Shown here: positions 26,534 through 34,209 of the stretch, piece after piece | How positions within the stretch are numbered: the first letter of the stretch is position 1 | Layout: every line of letters starts with the position of its first letter | DNA from: Verrucomicrobiota bacterium | Lineage (GTDB): Bacteria > Verrucomicrobiota > Verrucomicrobiia > Limisphaerales > AAA164-E04 | Assembly (NCBI GenBank): GCA_027619545.1 | Contig: JAQCFT010000008.1 | Location: 1 to 36,710 of the forward strand | Direction: 5' to 3' | Length of the DNA: 36,710 nt | Position numbers and translations under genes: made by a program | The notes under the pieces: model-generated | The model's input: the letters and a program-made list of their open reading frames with translations, nothing else | Databases searched by the model: none | What the model was told of the DNA's origin: nothing

Positions 26534-26583
26534 CATTTCGTGCATTTCACATGCATAGCAACCAAGTATAAAAATCCAATCTA

Positions 26584-26994
26584 ATGATAAATAAACAGTT
26601 AGAAGAATTCATGGGGATGCGTGAGTCCTTGTTGGAAGAGCGCAAAAACCTCGAAGAACAGATCAAACAAATTGATGAAGCCCTGGGAGTACCTGCCGGG
26701 TTGGGTGTTCGTGGAATTGGTATTCGTCGTCGCGCCAAGCGCGCCCGTAACGAGATGAATCTTAGATCGGCGATCGCCACCGTCATCTCCAAAAAACCGA
26801 TGGGACGCAAAGAAATTCTCAAAGCTGTCCAGGATCTCGGGTACAAGTTTTCCACCAGCCATCCTCTGAATTCCCTCTCAGCAGCTCTGTATTCCAATCG
26901 GGAATTCGTCAAGGTCGGTAATACGTTTGGCATGGCCAACGCCGTCAAGGAAACTGCCGCTCCCAAGAAAAAGGCAGGTCGTAAGAAGAAATAA
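26584..26994 (+). CDS. Small basic DNA-binding-like protein: coiled coil, HARE-like winged helix, Lys-rich tail
   Basis: 136 residues. Residues 1-35 form an amphipathic, charged coiled coil; 42-57 are an Arg-rich linker (GIRRRAKRARNE). Residues 58-117 resemble a HARE/HB1-type winged helix, with the pattern LRSAIATVISKKP, GRKEILKAVQDLGY, LNSLSAALYSNREFVKVGNTFGM. The tail (126-136) is histone-H1-like, APKKKAGRKKK in style. I infer a nucleoid-associated or regulatory DNA-binding role; the function is not known. It is monocistronic, has its own promoter-like element and a terminator 35 bases after the stop. The short, Lys/Ala-rich tail and strong signals suggest an abundant protein. Confidence 0.75.
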   Translation: MINKQLEEFMGMRESLLEERKNLEEQIKQIDEALGVPAGLGVRGIGIRRRAKRARNEMNLRSAIATVISKKPMGRKEILKAVQDLGYKFSTSHPLNSLSAALYSNREFVKVGNTFGMANAVKETAAPKKKAGRKKK

Positions 26995-27028
26995 TTCTAC
27001 TATTGGACTTTATTCCAACGAAAACGAC

Positions 27029-27057
27029 AAGAGCCGGATCGACAGATCCGGCTCTTT
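27029..27057. terminator. Terminator between the basic winged-helix gene and fabF
   Basis: Bases 27029-27040 and 27045-27056 form a perfect 12-bp stem (AAGAGCCGGATC / GATCCGGCTCTT) with the loop GACA. A short T-run ends the plus-strand side (27055-27057), and on the minus strand TTGTCGTTTTC follows. It lies between convergent genes and probably serves both. Confidence 0.8.
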
Positions 27058-27094
27058 CCAATTTAAATGTGAACTGATTCGGTTTGCGGTGCTT

Positions 27095-28351
27095 CTAATC
27101 CAGTTGTTTGGCAATCACGCAGGCGTTGTGTCCACCAAAACCAAATGAATTGTTCATGATCGCACCGACTTTCCTGTCCCTGGCTTCATTGGGCACGTAG
27201 TCCAAATCACATTCAGGGTCGGGATTTTCGTAATTGATGGTCGGTGGCACTTTTTGATCCCTCATGGCCATCATGCAAACGCTCATTTCGATGGCTCCAG
27301 CCGCTCCCAGCATGTGGCCTGTTGCGCCTTTGGTGGAGCTGACGCAGAGTTTTCGGGCGTGATCCCCGAACACCGTCTTGATGGCCGATGTTTCACAGAT
27401 GTCACCCTGAGGCGTGGATGTGCCGTGGGCGTTGATGTAGTCGATGCTATCGTAGGGAATGCCGGCTGATCTCAATGCCATTTTCATGCACCGGGCAGCT
27501 CCTTCACCATCAGGGGAGGGGGCTGTCATGTGGTGAGCGTCGGCGGTGTTGCCGTACCCAATCAATTCACCATAGATCGTAGCGCCCCGTGCTTTGGCGT
27601 GTTCGATTTCTTCCAGTACCAGAACGGCGGCTCCTTCACCCATGACAAACCCGTTTCGGTCGGCATCAAAGGGGCGTGAAGCGCGTTTGGGTTCGTCATT
27701 GCGGGTGCTCATGGCCTTCATGGCGGAAAAGCCTCCTATGCCCACCGGAGTGACCGCTGCCTCCGCTCCGCCCGCAAACATGACCTGGGCATCTCCCATC
27801 TTGATGGTTCGCCATGCTTCACCCAAAGCGTGGGTTGCGGTGGCGCAGGCCGAGCAGGTCGCGACGTTCGGTCCTTTCAATCCGTAATACATGGAAAAGA
27901 GTCCGGACGCCATGTTCAGAATCTGCATCGGGATCAGAAAAGGTGACACACGGGCTGGACCTTTGGCTTCCAGAATGCTGTGTTGCTTTTCCAGGGTGGA
28001 CAAGCCTCCGATTCCCGAGCCGATAAATGCACCTACTTCTTCCAGATTGCACTTTTCAAGTTCCAAACCGGAATCTTTAAGCGCCTGGTAAGCGGCATAA
28101 ATGCCAAACTGAGCGTATCGATCCGTCCTGCGGATTTCTTTTGGAGTTGGAAAAGCTGGGACGGGATCCAGATCGAGCACTTCTCCTGCGATCTGACAAT
28201 CGTAGGCCGATACGTCAAAAGCTTTGATGTGGTCAATACCGCACTGACCTTCAAGCAAGTTGCTCCAAAGTTGTTCGGGCGTGTTACCCAGAGGGGACAC
28301 CACTCCCAGGCCGGTGATGACCACGCGGCGTTGGTAATTGGATTCTGACAT
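27095..28351 (-). CDS. fabF: Beta-ketoacyl-ACP synthase II
   Basis: 418 residues from the ATG at 28351. Thiolase-fold condensing enzyme that elongates acyl-ACP with malonyl-ACP. The active-site cysteine is C169 in CSACATATHA; the two histidines are in NAHGTSTPQGD and GATGHMLGAAG; the C-terminal NSFGFGGHN is typical. The frame is open further upstream, with TTG 28399 and ATG 28396, but the added residues would be coded by a terminator-like hairpin. The family N-terminus (RRVVITGLGVVSPLGN) fits 28351. The start has no Shine-Dalgarno: seven T residues directly precede the ATG. It follows acpP by 72 bases in the order fabG-acpP-fabF. Confidence 0.95.
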   Translation of the reverse strand: MSESNYQRRVVITGLGVVSPLGNTPEQLWSNLLEGQCGIDHIKAFDVSAYDCQIAGEVLDLDPVPAFPTPKEIRRTDRYAQFGIYAAYQALKDSGLELEKCNLEEVGAFIGSGIGGLSTLEKQHSILEAKGPARVSPFLIPMQILNMASGLFSMYYGLKGPNVATCSACATATHALGEAWRTIKMGDAQVMFAGGAEAAVTPVGIGGFSAMKAMSTRNDEPKRASRPFDADRNGFVMGEGAAVLVLEEIEHAKARGATIYGELIGYGNTADAHHMTAPSPDGEGAARCMKMALRSAGIPYDSIDYINAHGTSTPQGDICETSAIKTVFGDHARKLCVSSTKGATGHMLGAAGAIEMSVCMMAMRDQKVPPTINYENPDPECDLDYVPNEARDRKVGAIMNNSFGFGGHNACVIAKQLD

Positions 28352-28391
28352 AAAAAAATCTGCGGTTGCCGTTTGTCGAACGGCAACCGCA
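28352..28391 (-). terminator. Terminator-like hairpin in the acpP-fabF junction
   Basis: On the minus strand a perfect 13-bp stem (arms 28379-28391 and 28361-28373, loop of five bases at 28374-28378) is followed by GA and seven T residues (28358-28352), which directly touch the fabF ATG. This is the full form of an intrinsic terminator, placed after the acpP stop (28424) and before fabF. It could end most acpP transcripts and lower fabF expression, or act as an attenuator. Confidence 0.8.
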
Positions 28392-28423
28392 TCCATCAAA
28401 ATGGAATTCAGTTTATCTTGGTT

Positions 28424-28669
28424 TTATTCGCCTTGAGTTTCCTCAATGTATTTGATGACGTCGCCAACGCTTTGCAGTTTTTCGGCTTCATCGTCAGGAA
28501 TTTCCTGACCAAATTCTTCTTCCAAAGCCATCACCAGTTCCACGGTATCCAGTGAATCAGCACCGAGATCTTCAATAAATTTGGCCTCGGGTGTGACCTG
28601 ATCCGCGTTGACGCCGAGCTGTTCGACGATGATGTCTTTTACACGTTGTTCAATAGATTTTTCAGACAT
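28424..28669 (-). CDS. acpP: Acyl carrier protein
   Basis: 81 residues, strongly acidic, all-helical. The 4'-phosphopantetheine attachment serine is S39 in [18 protein letters not shown], the canonical DSL motif. It carries growing acyl chains for fatty-acid and lipid synthesis; the Aas-like fusion and FabF/FabG in the window act on acyl-ACP or related thioesters. The ATG at 28669 has a good Shine-Dalgarno, GGAGAA, six bases upstream. Its own promoter is likely in the 167-base gap after fabG, and a terminator-like hairpin follows the gene, both in line with the high expression expected of ACP. Confidence 0.98.
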   Translation of the reverse strand: MSEKSIEQRVKDIIVEQLGVNADQVTPEAKFIEDLGADSLDTVELVMALEEEFGQEIPDDEAEKLQSVGDVIKYIEETQGE

Positions 28670-28699
28670 GAGTTTCTCCGTAACGTTTAACTATCTGTG

Positions 28700-28727
28700 T
28701 CTTTAACAACCTTGAATGCACCGTCAA
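28700..28727 (-). promoter_or_regulatory. Possible acpP promoter
   Basis: On the minus strand TTGACG (28727-28722) is separated by 16 bases from TAAAGA (28705-28700). The -35 box is good, the -10 box weak. It lies about 30 bases before the acpP ATG, which would give a short leader that includes the GGAGAA ribosome-binding site. Confidence 0.35.
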
Positions 28728-28836
28728 GCTTCGAATCCACAAAAAGAAAAATAAATTTTCGGCCTGACCGTGATTTGCTGGTTGAAAATGGTTTTTGATT
28801 CTAGGTGTTTCGTTGAAAGTATTTGAGTGATCCTGA

Positions 28837-29580
28837 TTACATCACCATGCCGCCATCCACTGTCAGGACCTGTCCGGTGACATATTTTCCGCCTTGTCCG
28901 GCAAGGTAAACGGCTGCCAAGGCAATGTCCTCGGGCTGGCCCAATTGCCTCAGTGGTATTTGATTCAAAATAGCCTGTTTTTGATCCTCGTTCAGTTCTG
29001 CCGTCATATCGGTTTCGATGAATCCCGGGGCAATGGCGTTGCAAGTGACGTTTCGGGCAGCGAGTTCCCTGGCAATGGATTTGGTTAAGCCGATCAAGCC
29101 CGCTTTACTTGCCGCGTAGTTGGTTTGTCCGGCATTGCCCATCAGTCCGATCACGGAAGAAATGTTGATGATGCAGCCGCTTCGTTGTTTCATCAACGGA
29201 CGTGAGAAAGCCTTGCACAGGGTGAATGCTCCTTTGAGGTTGGTGTCCAAAACGGTGTCCCAAGCCTCGTCACTCATCCGCATGAGCAGGTCGTCTCGAG
29301 TGACCCCGGCGTTGTTGACCAGGATGTCAACGCGTCCGGTTTCCTTCAAGATGTTTGCAGCGGCCTGCTGCGTGGCTTCGCTGCTGGAGACGTCCACAGC
29401 AAAAGCCCAGGCTTTTCGTCCCAGTTCCCTGACCTCTTTGGCAGCCGCTTCGGCGTTCTCAGCCGTTCGGGAGAGGCAGACCACATCCGCTCCTTCTCTT
29501 GCGAATTGAAGAGCGATGGCCTTGCCGATCCCTCGTCCAGCGCCGGTCACGACCGCAATTTTTTCGTTTAGTTGCCCCAT
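28837..29580 (-). CDS. fabG: 3-oxoacyl-ACP reductase
   Basis: 247 residues from the ATG at 29580. Classical SDR with NADPH-binding TGAGRGIG (12-19), NNAG at 89-92, catalytic N114, S142 (NISSVIG), Y155 and K159 (YAASK), and the C-terminal GQVLTVDGGMVM typical of FabG. It reduces 3-oxoacyl-ACP in fatty-acid elongation. The frame is open to 29619, but the extra 13 residues (MTTRQKPRTNELD) are not part of the family fold. Position upstream of acpP and fabF supports the housekeeping assignment over the second SDR at 17.9 kb. Confidence 0.94.
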   Translation of the reverse strand: MGQLNEKIAVVTGAGRGIGKAIALQFAREGADVVCLSRTAENAEAAAKEVRELGRKAWAFAVDVSSSEATQQAAANILKETGRVDILVNNAGVTRDDLLMRMSDEAWDTVLDTNLKGAFTLCKAFSRPLMKQRSGCIINISSVIGLMGNAGQTNYAASKAGLIGLTKSIARELAARNVTCNAIAPGFIETDMTAELNEDQKQAILNQIPLRQLGQPEDIALAAVYLAGQGGKYVTGQVLTVDGGMVM

Positions 29581-29815
29581 ATCCAGCTCATTTGTTCGTG
29601 GTTTTTGCCTTGTTGTCAACGATGTTTCGTCGCCGAGTTTGAATGAGCTTGGAACTTATTCTGCCGGGTGTTCATCAAGAGAGGGAAATTTCTGGATGCT
29701 CATTGAGATAAGGTGGTGGAAGTTTTCATTTGAAATGCTTCATTTTCTTCGCTTAGGGTTCTCCGCTCAACGCAACCATCAGTCGTCGATCAACCAGGAA
29801 TTAATATTGAGCTCC

Positions 29816-30121
29816 ATGGAAATAACAGATCCATATCAAGCCCAACCGGGGGAAACCCTGGACCTTGCAATCCATTCGCAGGTCTTTGGGGTGTCCGGTG
29901 TGGACAACTGTCCCCCCTATTCAACAGATGACAAGGAGTCCAACAAGGTCAAGCGCGCTCTAAAATCCGAATTCGGTGTGTCGATTAAAACCGGTAAAAC
30001 CCAGATACGATCCAAACCGTATTTTGCGCGCTATGGTTCCGACCCCAGTAGCAGCACCGAAGTGGTCGCCGAGACGCTCCCGCTTGCCATCTGCCGTGTG
30101 GCTCTTTTGATTGCCCAATGA
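29816..30121 (+). CDS. Small protein resembling a phage ABA-sandwich domain
   Basis: 101 residues from the ATG at 29816. The layout matches what I recall of the Phage_ABA_S (BC1872-like) family: an N-terminal helix LDLAIHSQVFG, then PPYSTDDKESNKVKRAL, and a C-terminal helix LPLAICRVALL. These domains are found as small ORFs in phages and prophages and have no assigned function. The open frame continues upstream to 29516, but that part runs antisense through fabG and looks spurious. No strong ribosome-binding site is seen. No other phage structural or integrase gene is nearby, so it may be a lone mobile remnant or a domesticated gene. Confidence 0.6.
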   Translation: MEITDPYQAQPGETLDLAIHSQVFGVSGVDNCPPYSTDDKESNKVKRALKSEFGVSIKTGKTQIRSKPYFARYGSDPSSSTEVVAETLPLAICRVALLIAQ

Positions 30122-30138
30122 CGTCGCCATCTGCGAGC

Positions 30139-30170
30139 AAAACGCCCGCAAGATGAAACATGCGGGCGTT
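30139..30170 (-). terminator. Terminator shared by two small convergent genes
   Basis: Bases 30141-30150 and 30161-30170 form a perfect 10-bp stem (AACGCCCGCA / TGCGGGCGTT) with a 10-base loop. On the minus strand it runs into TTTT, about 30 bases after the stop of the minus-strand small gene. On the plus strand it lies 19 bases past the stop at 30121. Confidence 0.75.
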
Positions 30171-30199
30171 CGTGGTTGAAATTTCGTTTTTCGGGGAAT

Positions 30200-30445
30200 C
30201 TATTTCCGAGCCGCTTTCTTCTTCTTATTGCCAACAAGTTCCGCCTTGTTCGTGCGCAGGTATTTCTTAACGACCTGTAATTGCTCCAGTTTTACGGGGA
30301 TACCTTTCTGACCAAGATTGCGTAAATGTCTGTAATGGCAGAGGGTTTTGCCAATTTGGACTATTTCGATATGAAATTCCCCAACTTTCCAGAGTTGTCC
30401 TATCTCAAGTTCTGTAGTTTGCTTCACGTTCTTGTTCAACTTCAT
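30200..30445 (-). CDS. Conserved-looking small basic protein, function unknown
   Basis: 81 residues if translation starts at the ATG 30445; an in-frame ATG at 30496 would add 17 residues. The core LEIGQLWKVGEFHIEIVQIGK, then CHYRHLRNLGQKGIP, then VVKKYLRTNKAELV looks like a compact beta-rich fold followed by a helix. The tail is Lys-rich (NKKKKAARK). I recall similar small proteins in Verrucomicrobiota, but I cannot name a domain or function. The basic tail suggests nucleic-acid or ribosome contact. It stands alone between the glycerate kinase and its terminator, convergent with the phage-like small gene. Confidence 0.6.
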   Translation of the reverse strand: MKLNKNVKQTTELEIGQLWKVGEFHIEIVQIGKTLCHYRHLRNLGQKGIPVKLEQLQVVKKYLRTNKAELVGNKKKKAARK

Positions 30446-30549
30446 TGTCTGCTGTTGGACCGAAACCGGTCGCCTGAGTTCAAATTCGGAAATCAATTCC
30501 GTAATTGGTGGACATGCTACCCTATTTTGAAGTAACGCCCAAGACTTCT

Positions 30550-31677
30550 TTACAATTGAATGTCAGAGGATGCCTTTGTTGCTAATAATGTGAGCCATTT
30601 TGCCGCATTAGCTTGAGCATTTTCGGCGTCTGTCAATTCAGGGGCAATTGCGTAAGTATTTTGAAATAATTGATTAATGATTTTTTTATGCTTGATCATG
30701 CCTCCCAGTCCAATGCAGGGAGTGTTTCTTTCCTGAGATTTTAATGCGACGCCACCAACGCCTTTTCCCATCAAACTGGACTTGTCCAGCGAGCCTTCAC
30801 CGGTCAAAACGAGGTCCGCCCAGTCAATATGGTGCTCCAATTTTGATCGTTTGCAGAAGTAATCAAATCCGGACTGCGGTTTGCCACTAAGAAAAGCCAT
30901 CAAACCATAACCCAGGCCGCCGGCCGCTCCTGTTCCTGGCATGGTCTGGTATGGCTTGCCTTGACGCGGGTCTACATGGATTGCAAGTTGCTTGAGGCAA
31001 GCTTCGGATCTGGCCATATCCTTTGCTCTTAAACCTTTCTGTGGTCCATAGATGCGGGACGCACCTTCAGTTCCGAGAAGGATGTTGGTGACATCGGATG
31101 CGATGATGAGGTTTGGGAACAATTTTCGTTTTGAAGGGCGCTGAAGGTTGGTCAATGCAGTCAACTGGGGCCACTCAAGTATTTCCTTCCCCTTTGCATC
31201 CAGGAATCGCCATCCCAAAGCTCTAGCCATGCCAAATCCTCCATCATTGGTGGCACTCCCGCCGATGCCGATGACGCAGGTGCGCGCTCCTTTGGCTGCT
31301 GCTTGCAGGAGCATTTTTCCCAGTCCAAATGTGTCCAGATCAAAGGGATGATATCGTCCCTTGGGGAGTTGGGCCAAGCCGATCACCAAAGCGGTTTCGA
31401 TAATGGCCATTCTCTTTTCAGGTTGCCACCACCAGTGGGTTCGAATAGGGCGATGGGCGGCATCCATGGTTTGGCAACTCATTTTGTGTGCGCCTTCCAG
31501 ATTGGCCAGGGCTTCCCCGAACCCGTCTCCTCCGTCGCAGATCGGCAACAACCGAAGCTTATCCTTGGGACGTCGCTTCCTCCATCCACTGCGCATGCAT
31601 CGAGCCGCTTCGATTCCGGTCAAAGTTCCCTTGAATTTATCGGGTGCAATTAAAATGTTCACGGCTTCACTTTCCAT
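30550..31677 (-). CDS. Glycerate kinase (GlxK/GarK family)
   Basis: 375 residues. Signatures of the family are APDKFKGTLTG near the N-terminus, CDGGDGFGEAL, GIGGSATNDGGFGMARALGW, GLRAKDMARSE, GTGAAGGLGYGL and TGEGSLDKSSLMGKG. The enzyme phosphorylates D-glycerate to 2-phosphoglycerate, linking glycolate, serine or glucarate catabolism to lower glycolysis. The length is normal. The ATG at 31677 lies five bases after the rimO stop, so it is the second gene of a rimO-glycerate kinase unit; there is no obvious ribosome-binding site, which favours coupling. No other glyoxylate-pathway gene is close by. Confidence 0.93.
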   Translation of the reverse strand: MESEAVNILIAPDKFKGTLTGIEAARCMRSGWRKRRPKDKLRLLPICDGGDGFGEALANLEGAHKMSCQTMDAAHRPIRTHWWWQPEKRMAIIETALVIGLAQLPKGRYHPFDLDTFGLGKMLLQAAAKGARTCVIGIGGSATNDGGFGMARALGWRFLDAKGKEILEWPQLTALTNLQRPSKRKLFPNLIIASDVTNILLGTEGASRIYGPQKGLRAKDMARSEACLKQLAIHVDPRQGKPYQTMPGTGAAGGLGYGLMAFLSGKPQSGFDYFCKRSKLEHHIDWADLVLTGEGSLDKSSLMGKGVGGVALKSQERNTPCIGLGGMIKHKKIINQLFQNTYAIAPELTDAENAQANAAKWLTLLATKASSDIQL

Positions 31678-31682
31678 ACAGA

Positions 31683-33311
31683 TTAGAGAACCGGTTCTGC
31701 AATCAGATCGTAATCCGTGCTACCGACAACCCGGACCTGATGAAATTGATGTGGTTCCAGATCGCCTCGGATGTAGATCCTTCCATCGATGTCGGGGGCA
31801 TCGGATTCGCCACGGGCGATCATCCAGGGTTCGCTCATATCCGGCGTAAACGTTTCGCATGGTGTTCCACTGCGCGTGAATCCGTGTTCCCAGGACTGGA
31901 TGTTTGCCTCTTCAATCACCTGTTGATCCGCGGGGCCTTCCACAAGCACCCTCATGATTTTGCCTTTTTGTGCGGCTGCGATTTCCTTGGCGACATCCAG
32001 TTGGGCTTCCATCGCTTCTGCTTTGCGTGCTTCTTTGACAAGATCGTCCACTTGGTTTGCCATGCCTCCGGCTCGGGTTCCTTCCTCATGGGAATATCCA
32101 AAGACTCCCAGTCGTTCGAATTTGGTTTCGCGGATAAAATCCAGGAGCGATTCGAAGGAGCCCTCCGTTTCCCCAGGAAAACCAACGATAAACGTGGTTC
32201 TGATCGCGATGCCCGGAATGCCTTTCCGAATGCGCTGAATCAACTCCTCGATGTATTCACGGCTCGTTTCTCTTCGCATACGTTCCAGCATCGTGGAATG
32301 AATGTGCTGCAAGGGGATATCCACGTATTTGACCACCTTTTCGCACTCGGCAATGGTCCGGATCAGTTCATCGGTCCAGTGGGCCGGGTGCGTATACAGG
32401 ATACGCACCCAGAAATCTCCCTCCAGGGCGTTCAACTGTCTTAAAAGGGAGGATAGCGTGGTCGCATCTTCCGGGAGTGCGTCCGAGGCTTCTTTGAATT
32501 TTTGGGGAGAAGCGATGTTGCGCCGAGGATCTTTACGCAGGTCCATGCCGTAGTAGGTGGAATCCTGGGAGATCAGGTTGATCTCCTTCACGCCGTCCCG
32601 GATCATGGCTTTTGCTTCCTCCAATATGTCCTCGGGTTTCCGGCTGCGATGCGAACCTCGCATCCGGGGAATGATGCAGAAACTGCATGGATGATTGCAT
32701 CCCTCTGCGATTTTCAAATAAGCAAAATGATGCGGAGTCAACCGGAAACGCGGTGTGGTGTAGTCCGGAATGTAAACAGGACGCGCGGTCACGTCCATGA
32801 TGGGCGCTTGTTCGACTTTGGGGGCTGGTTTGGCCGTTTCGGAATCTGCCTTCTTTTTCCGCGGCCGCGAGACTTTGCTTTTTCGATGTTGATGGGCCAG
32901 TTTGACGAGATTGGACACTTCCCCGACCTGATCAATGCCCATGAAGACGTCCACTTCAGGAAGCAGTTTGGGGAGTTCCTTGCTGTAACGCTGTGTCAGG
33001 CAGCCCGCGACCACCAAGCCCTGACCACGATTCTTCGCTTTGCGAAGCTCCGAAGACTCCAGGATCGTATCCACGCTCTCCTCCTGGGCGCTGTCGATGA
33101 ACGAACAGGTGTTGACGATCAGGACATCTGCTTCCTCTGGATCATTTGTGATGGACAGACCATCCTTCATCAGGTGCCCCAGCATGATTTCAGAATCCAC
33201 CAGGTTCTTGGCACATCCAAGCGAGATCATGCCTACCGTGATGGGCGATTGACTTTCTATAATTTTGCTCACAATTGTGCGCACTATGCCCGAACCCTTC
33301 GGTAAAGGCAA
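31683..33311 (-). CDS. rimO: Ribosomal protein S12 methylthiotransferase
   Basis: Radical-SAM methylthiotransferase that modifies the conserved aspartate of ribosomal protein S12. The N-terminal UPF0004 domain has three cluster cysteines, C33 (SLGCAKNLVDSE), C69 (VNTCSFI) and C104 (VAGCLTQRY). The radical-SAM motif is C205-C209-C212 in EGCNHPCSFCIIP. A TRAM-like domain ends the protein. At up to 542 residues it is about 100 longer than the E. coli enzyme: a Lys/Pro-rich linker (about 141-180), an added loop before the SSLLRQLNALEG segment, and an insert in the TRAM part account for this. The start is uncertain: ATG 33311, or GTG 33284 or 33272, which would better match the family length. Confidence 0.93.
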   Translation of the reverse strand: MPLPKGSGIVRTIVSKIIESQSPITVGMISLGCAKNLVDSEIMLGHLMKDGLSITNDPEEADVLIVNTCSFIDSAQEESVDTILESSELRKAKNRGQGLVVAGCLTQRYSKELPKLLPEVDVFMGIDQVGEVSNLVKLAHQHRKSKVSRPRKKKADSETAKPAPKVEQAPIMDVTARPVYIPDYTTPRFRLTPHHFAYLKIAEGCNHPCSFCIIPRMRGSHRSRKPEDILEEAKAMIRDGVKEINLISQDSTYYGMDLRKDPRRNIASPQKFKEASDALPEDATTLSSLLRQLNALEGDFWVRILYTHPAHWTDELIRTIAECEKVVKYVDIPLQHIHSTMLERMRRETSREYIEELIQRIRKGIPGIAIRTTFIVGFPGETEGSFESLLDFIRETKFERLGVFGYSHEEGTRAGGMANQVDDLVKEARKAEAMEAQLDVAKEIAAAQKGKIMRVLVEGPADQQVIEEANIQSWEHGFTRSGTPCETFTPDMSEPWMIARGESDAPDIDGRIYIRGDLEPHQFHQVRVVGSTDYDLIAEPVL

Positions 33312-33352
33312 TCACCAGGGTTGTTCCGAAATTCTCCCCTGGTTGAAAAGGG

Positions 33353-33742
33353 TTATCTACTCCGTTTAGGGTGACGAACGTAGCGAACGCCGGGCAATGG
33401 CTCGAGATCACTATCTTGTGAAAGTAATTCTGACTTGGAATAACGCGCTGTTGCGTAGATGATTCCGTCTGCCAACCTCAACTGGTGGCGGTGGCTTAGT
33501 TCCGCTGCCAGGATCGCCAGTCGATCATCTAAAGGGACCACTTTGCCCTGTTTCATCGACGCAGCAATGGAAAGCGCATCTGCTACTGAGGATTCACGCA
33601 TCACCCATCGAAAAACTTCCGTAATCGTTATCGACGGAACAATCAAATCACTGAAGTTCAGAATGGCCGGTTCGAAAAAATCGCAATTCGGGCCATCGGT
33701 AAAATACTCTATCCAACCTGATGAATCGATTACGGTAGGCAT
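33353..33742 (-). CDS. vapC: VapC-type PIN-domain toxin
   Basis: 129 residues, PIN fold ribonuclease. The acidic metal-binding set is D6 (VIDSSGW), E42 (TITEVFRW), D92 ([10 protein letters not shown]) and D110 (LLSQDSDL). VapC toxins cut tRNA or rRNA to halt translation. Its ATG (33742) overlaps the end of the upstream antitoxin gene by 13 bases, the normal antitoxin-first order. The length is typical and nothing seems broken, so the module is probably active. Confidence 0.9.
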   Translation of the reverse strand: MPTVIDSSGWIEYFTDGPNCDFFEPAILNFSDLIVPSITITEVFRWVMRESSVADALSIAASMKQGKVVPLDDRLAILAAELSHRHQLRLADGIIYATARYSKSELLSQDSDLEPLPGVRYVRHPKRSR

Positions 33743-33942
33743 CTGTCGTTTTCCTTTTCAAACGTATTCTCTATGCCTTTTAGGAATCCTTTCATTGATT
33801 TAACCGGTCTAATAGGAACAAGCTCAATGCGTCCTTCAAGCTGGATAACCTCGACTCGGTCGCCGGGCGCCAAATTTAAACCATCCCTAACATCTTTGGG
33901 AATGACCACTTGGAATTTAGGCGAAACTGTTACTGCGCTCAT
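33730..33942 (-). CDS. vapB: VapB-type antitoxin with AbrB/MazE-like DNA-binding domain
   Basis: 70 residues. Residues 3-45 form a swapped-hairpin AbrB/SpoVT domain ([29 protein letters not shown] split over the beta strands) that binds DNA as a dimer. The C-terminal part ([18 protein letters not shown]) is the flexible segment that neutralises VapC. It precedes and overlaps vapC. A candidate operator lies just upstream of the ATG, in line with autoregulation by the toxin-antitoxin complex. Confidence 0.9.
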   Translation of the reverse strand: MSAVTVSPKFQVVIPKDVRDGLNLAPGDRVEVIQLEGRIELVPIRPVKSMKGFLKGIENTFEKENDRCLP

Positions 33943-33958
33943 ATCGATGGCTTAATTG

Positions 33959-33983
33959 TTGCACGATGTGCTGATCGATGCAA
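33959..33983. promoter_or_regulatory. Candidate VapBC operator (imperfect inverted repeat)
   Basis: TTGCACGAT (33959-33967) and ATCGATGCAA (33974-33983) are inverted copies with a single extra base and a six-base spacer. The element lies 17-41 bases upstream of the vapB ATG, where VapBC complexes normally repress their own promoter. Confidence 0.4.
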
Positions 33984-34209
33984 GATCGCGCTGCCAGGGG
34001 GAAGTAATGGTTTCTTGCCTTCGCACAGCCCTGCTTAATGGCTCTGGTGAGGCAAAAAGTTTCTTTAACCAAAGCCCACGTTGTTGCTGCGGGGGGCGGG
34101 GAGGGATTAAAGTGTTATTCGGCAAGCAATCCTGACTGAGTGGAGCGTATTTGTCCCTGTTAATTTGTGCATTGTCAGCTTCCAATGGCCCGGCCTATGC
34201 TCCCTCGGT

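Noticed and set aside
29516-29815. N-terminal extension of the phage-like small gene
   Set aside because: It runs antisense through the start of fabG and has no family resemblance; the ATG at 29816 begins the recognisable domain.
33267-33284. lac-operator-like AATTGTGAGC near the rimO start
   Set aside because: A short chance match in coding sequence; no LacI-type regulator or sugar operon nearby.
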